From positions 1 to 8,480 of the forward strand of contig JAGLQE010000298.1 in the NCBI GenBank assembly GCA_023137005.1: 8,480 bases of DNA, given 5' to 3'. How positions within the stretch are numbered: the first letter of the stretch is position 1; each line of letters begins with the position of its first letter. Shown piece by piece: positions 6,336 through 8,480 of this stretch. The stretch comes from Thermoplasmata archaeon. Its GTDB lineage: Archaea; Thermoplasmatota; Thermoplasmata; SG8-5; JAGLSY01. The notes under the pieces were generated by a model, which was not told where the DNA came from, made no database searches, and saw only the letters and a list, made by a program, of their open reading frames with translations. Position numbers and translations under genes: made by a program.

Positions 6336-7319
6336 CTATTCATTAAACAAATTATCATAGTGAAATTCTAAGAAGATCTTGCCAAGGTCTGATCGGCTAT
6401 ACGCAAGTGATTTACCATGATATTCATTTGAATCATCAATATGCTCAATAATCATTGTTTCTGGATCTATAGCAATAGACCGAAGATCAAACTCAGCATG
6501 ATGATTTGGACACAGTATAATTATGTTCTCTGCTATATCTGGCCCCTCATATGACCCTCCCAGAGGTCTAAGGTGGTGGCCTTCAGTATAATATTTTCCA
6601 TTTGGTAGTAGTATTCTTTTTCCACATATTTGACATGACCACCCATAGCTTTCTTTGAGTTTTCTTACTAGTTCTGTATCTCGAATAATGCGATTCGTCA
6701 TAGTAAGCGTACGTGCTGGCTTGGTGTAATCTGGGACTGCGGGTTCATTCTCTGTTGGCTCAGTTCCATCATTTAGTAGGGGGTTGTAATCAAATTTTGC
6801 ATCATCAGATATGTTCTGAAATATTTTGTATAATTTTTGTGGTATATGGGCCATATACTTTACCGCTACTCGCAGCTCCTTATCAAATCCATACTCGATA
6901 TAGAAAGATTTGGATTTTGGCTCTCTATAAATACTCCGAAATTCCTTTTCATATTTTGCAAAAATTGAGCTTATTGGTATGGGGGTCGGTAATTTATCAA
7001 AATTACTGATCTCAATAAACTGATAGGGGCTCATTCCTTTCCACTGATCTGGTTGCGGAGGCTCATCTATTACTGTGGTAATATCGGTTTTTACTATGGA
7101 TATTCCTGTCCATTTGTAACCTTCAGACTGCTTTTCCTTTAACAAATGTAATACAACATCTCCAATTTTTACTTCTTTCATTATTCCCCAAGCTTCTGCA
7201 CCTCTCTTGTCTCGTACTGGGCTCCATAAACGGCTTCCAAATTCCCACCCTGGCCCCCCGTGAACTGGATTTGTAATTTCAATAAACACATTTTGATTTC
7301 CTGTCAATTCTGGTAGCAT
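6336..7319 (-). CDS. PUA/EVE-like plus HNH endonuclease, probable modification-dependent restriction enzyme
   Basis: 327 aa from the preferred start. The N-terminal region (GGPGWEFGSRLWSP, then WGIMKEVKIGDVVLHLL, then an aromatic TGISIV strand) resembles the PUA-superfamily/EVE-like domains that read modified bases in restriction enzymes. The C-terminal region is an HNH nuclease with a zinc knuckle: CQIC, EGHHLRPL, ENIIILCPNHHAEFD (counting from the preferred start, Cys 229 and 232, His 248-249, Asn 265, Cys 270, His 273-274). EVE-HNH and SRA-HNH enzymes such as VcaM4I and ScoMcrA cut DNA with modified cytosines; that function is inferred here. No methylase is adjacent, as expected for a type IV system. 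An ATG at 7340 would add MRRRRRI, but those Arg codons are the Shine-Dalgarno site, so 7319 is favoured. The phospholipase-like gene follows after 18 bases. The gene is AT-rich (15 G+C in the 60 bases from 6781). Confidence 0.85.
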   Translation of the reverse strand: MLPELTGNQNVFIEITNPVHGGPGWEFGSRLWSPVRDKRGAEAWGIMKEVKIGDVVLHLLKEKQSEGYKWTGISIVKTDITTVIDEPPQPDQWKGMSPYQFIEISNFDKLPTPIPISSIFAKYEKEFRSIYREPKSKSFYIEYGFDKELRVAVKYMAHIPQKLYKIFQNISDDAKFDYNPLLNDGTEPTENEPAVPDYTKPARTLTMTNRIIRDTELVRKLKESYGWSCQICGKRILLPNGKYYTEGHHLRPLGGSYEGPDIAENIIILCPNHHAEFDLRSIAIDPETMIIEHIDDSNEYHGKSLAYSRSDLGKIFLEFHYDNLFNE

Positions 7320-7328
7320 TATCCTTCT

Positions 7329-7333
7329 CCTCC
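7329..7333 (-). promoter_or_regulatory. Shine-Dalgarno site that decides the HNH gene start
   Basis: GGAGG on the minus strand lies 9 bases before the ATG at 7319. The longer reading from 7340 would translate this site into a run of five arginines with no Shine-Dalgarno sequence in front of it (upstream is TAGTTTGAG). The shorter product is therefore more likely. Confidence 0.65.
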
Positions 7334-7370
7334 TTCTCATCTCAAACTATGTAGGGCTATTTGAGTGTTT

Positions 7371-7380
7371 GGAATATTCC
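7371..7380. promoter_or_regulatory. palindrome GGAATATTCC upstream of the HNH gene
   Basis: A perfect 10-base palindrome in the 63-84-base gap between the surface protein and the HNH gene, about 52-61 bases before the preferred start. Its AT core could serve as a TATA-like element or as the binding site of a dimeric regulator for the HNH-phospholipase-SIR2 genes. A 10-base palindrome can also arise by chance, so support is weak. No other clear promoter or terminator is seen in this gap. Confidence 0.25.
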
Positions 7381-7403
7381 GAGCTGTGACGGTGCTGGCC
7401 GAA

Positions 7404-8480
7404 TCACCAATCAACTACCCAAACCGCATCAGCAGGAACATGCACCCAATACCCTTCCCCTGCCGTCATAACATAACTATCAGCTAACTCTTCCATGCAA
7501 TACGGAGCAGTGGCATTGAACCCTTCCACCCTGGAGTATCCAGTACCATCCAGGGCATCTGAGATCGGCTTTCCCACAAGAGATGGATAGCCAACCAGGT
7601 TCCAACCAGCCTTGAGGTCTATGCTGGTGCTGTTTGGCTCGATCCCTTCAATTGTTAGGAATCCATCACCAACATCTGTAATGCGTATCCACAGACCCAT
7701 GGTATTGTTGATGAATGCAAGGGTCTGAGTTCCAGCGTAATTCTTATTGTAGGATTTCCAATGGTTTACAGCATCTCCACCATCATACCAATATAGATGA
7801 TCCCAGGTGGTGGCACCATCGCCTGCACTATCGTCCAGAATGTCCAGAACAGAGCCAGCTACATCTAACGAGAATGACACGAAGTTCCACCCTGGGGTTG
7901 GTAAAATCGGAATATCGAAAGTATCTACCACACCCCCTCCAGAGAAATCAATGGAAGACTCTGGTTGGTTGTTGGGCGGCTCCGCGATGTCGCTGATATT
8001 GAAGGCATAGAGTGTGTAATCTGCCTGTGACTGGGCATCTGTTGTTAGGTATGCAATGCTTTTATTGCCCAGGTCCTGCACCACATCAAGGATCTCAAGT
8101 GTCTGTTGCCCACCAGTGAAGGATGCCACAGTGCCTGCCTGAATTGTGTTGGGCGGTGATGTTCCATCATTTATGTTGCTGATCGTGATATTGTACATCT
8201 GCCCTGCTGTTTGGAGTCCAGTAGTCAGTTCCACTGTCCTTTGGTCCGGACTAAGCACGGCCGAGCTCGGGTTGGGCCCTATCCCCCCGTCGATCATATA
8301 ATTCGTAATGTTCTCGGCATCTGTCTGGTTGACGGGCTCATTGAAAGTCAGTTCCACATGAGTGAGGCTGGTTGCCTTTATTCCACTCACCTCTGGCGGT
8401 GTGATGTCAGATTGTCCAGAACACGCATAGTTATCGCCATTGCAGACGAACGAGCTTCCATCTGTCGTTGTCAGATTGAT
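7404..8480 (-). CDS. C-terminal part of a large extracellular surface protein with Ig-like and repeated GWN modules (5' end outside window)
   Basis: Open from the right edge to TGA at 7404; 358 codons inside. A GTG at 8390 could be taken as a start, but the frame is open for the 30 codons before it, which carry protein-like sequence (DGSSFVCNGDNYACSG), and there is no reason to start there. PPEVSGIKATSLTHVELTFN followed by EPVNQTDAENITNY is a Big_5/SbsA-like Ig domain common in S-layer and adhesion proteins. After a linker come two related modules, PGWNFVSFSLD (with VLDIL, LYWYDG and LWIRITDVGDGFLTI) and AGWNLVGYPS (with ALDGTGY, GEGYWVHVPADAVWVVDW). The protein ends directly after this module without a membrane helix or PGF-type signal, so anchoring must be elsewhere or by association. 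It is probably secreted; ligand unknown. Whether it belongs to the downstream unit is unclear. Confidence 0.85.
   Translation of the reverse strand: MNLTTTDGSSFVCNGDNYACSGQSDITPPEVSGIKATSLTHVELTFNEPVNQTDAENITNYMIDGGIGPNPSSAVLSPDQRTVELTTGLQTAGQMYNITISNINDGTSPPNTIQAGTVASFTGGQQTLEILDVVQDLGNKSIAYLTTDAQSQADYTLYAFNISDIAEPPNNQPESSIDFSGGGVVDTFDIPILPTPGWNFVSFSLDVAGSVLDILDDSAGDGATTWDHLYWYDGGDAVNHWKSYNKNYAGTQTLAFINNTMGLWIRITDVGDGFLTIEGIEPNSTSIDLKAGWNLVGYPSLVGKPISDALDGTGYSRVEGFNATAPYCMEELADSYVMTAGEGYWVHVPADAVWVVDW

Noticed and set aside
7404..8390. GTG at 8390 as a true start giving a complete 328-residue protein.
   Set aside because: The same frame stays open to the window edge with protein-like sequence and the GTG falls at the beginning of an Ig-like domain strand, so the gene is truncated by the window.

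Overview
The window looks like a chromosomal segment of an archaeon, most likely of the Thermoplasmata / Candidatus Thermoplasmatota type. Three things point there: a protein with an archaeal pilin-like N-terminus, a secreted protein ending in a PGF-CTERM-like sorting signal, and a surface protein with repeated GWN(F/L)V modules plus a large AAA-type ATPase with TPRs, both of a style I associate with that group. Shine-Dalgarno sites and TATA-like boxes fit an archaeon. The lineage is my inference from protein style; no rRNA or marker gene is present. All six genes are on the minus strand, so transcription runs from high to low coordinates.

In transcription order: (1) 7404-8480, the C-terminal part of a large surface protein, cut by the right edge; (2) 6336-7319, a PUA/EVE-like plus HNH protein that resembles modification-dependent restriction nucleases; (3) 4758-6317, a secreted zinc-dependent phospholipase C-like protein with an inserted lamin-tail domain, Ca-binding Asp repeats and a C-terminal PGF anchor; (4) 3800-4756, a SIR2-like protein of the kind used as NAD-degrading effectors in antiviral defence; (5) a 203-base non-coding gap with a striking G-rich segment and a promoter; (6) 2364-3596, a pilin-like membrane-anchored protein with a CARDB-like domain and a recent in-frame internal duplication; (7) 1-2297, a STAND-type ATPase with an unusual domain between Walker A and Walker B and C-terminal TPRs, cut by the left edge. 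The last gene makes up a quarter of the window.

The HNH, phospholipase-like and SIR2-like genes are packed with gaps of 18 and 1 bases and probably form one transcription unit. Two are defence-type proteins (DNA cleavage, NAD depletion); the middle one could attack membranes or act at the surface. The HNH and SIR2 genes look clearly more AT-rich than the phospholipase gene between them, so the unit may be a mosaic in which acquired defence genes flank or were joined to a resident gene. This is the best candidate for an undescribed system here, but linkage alone does not prove shared function.
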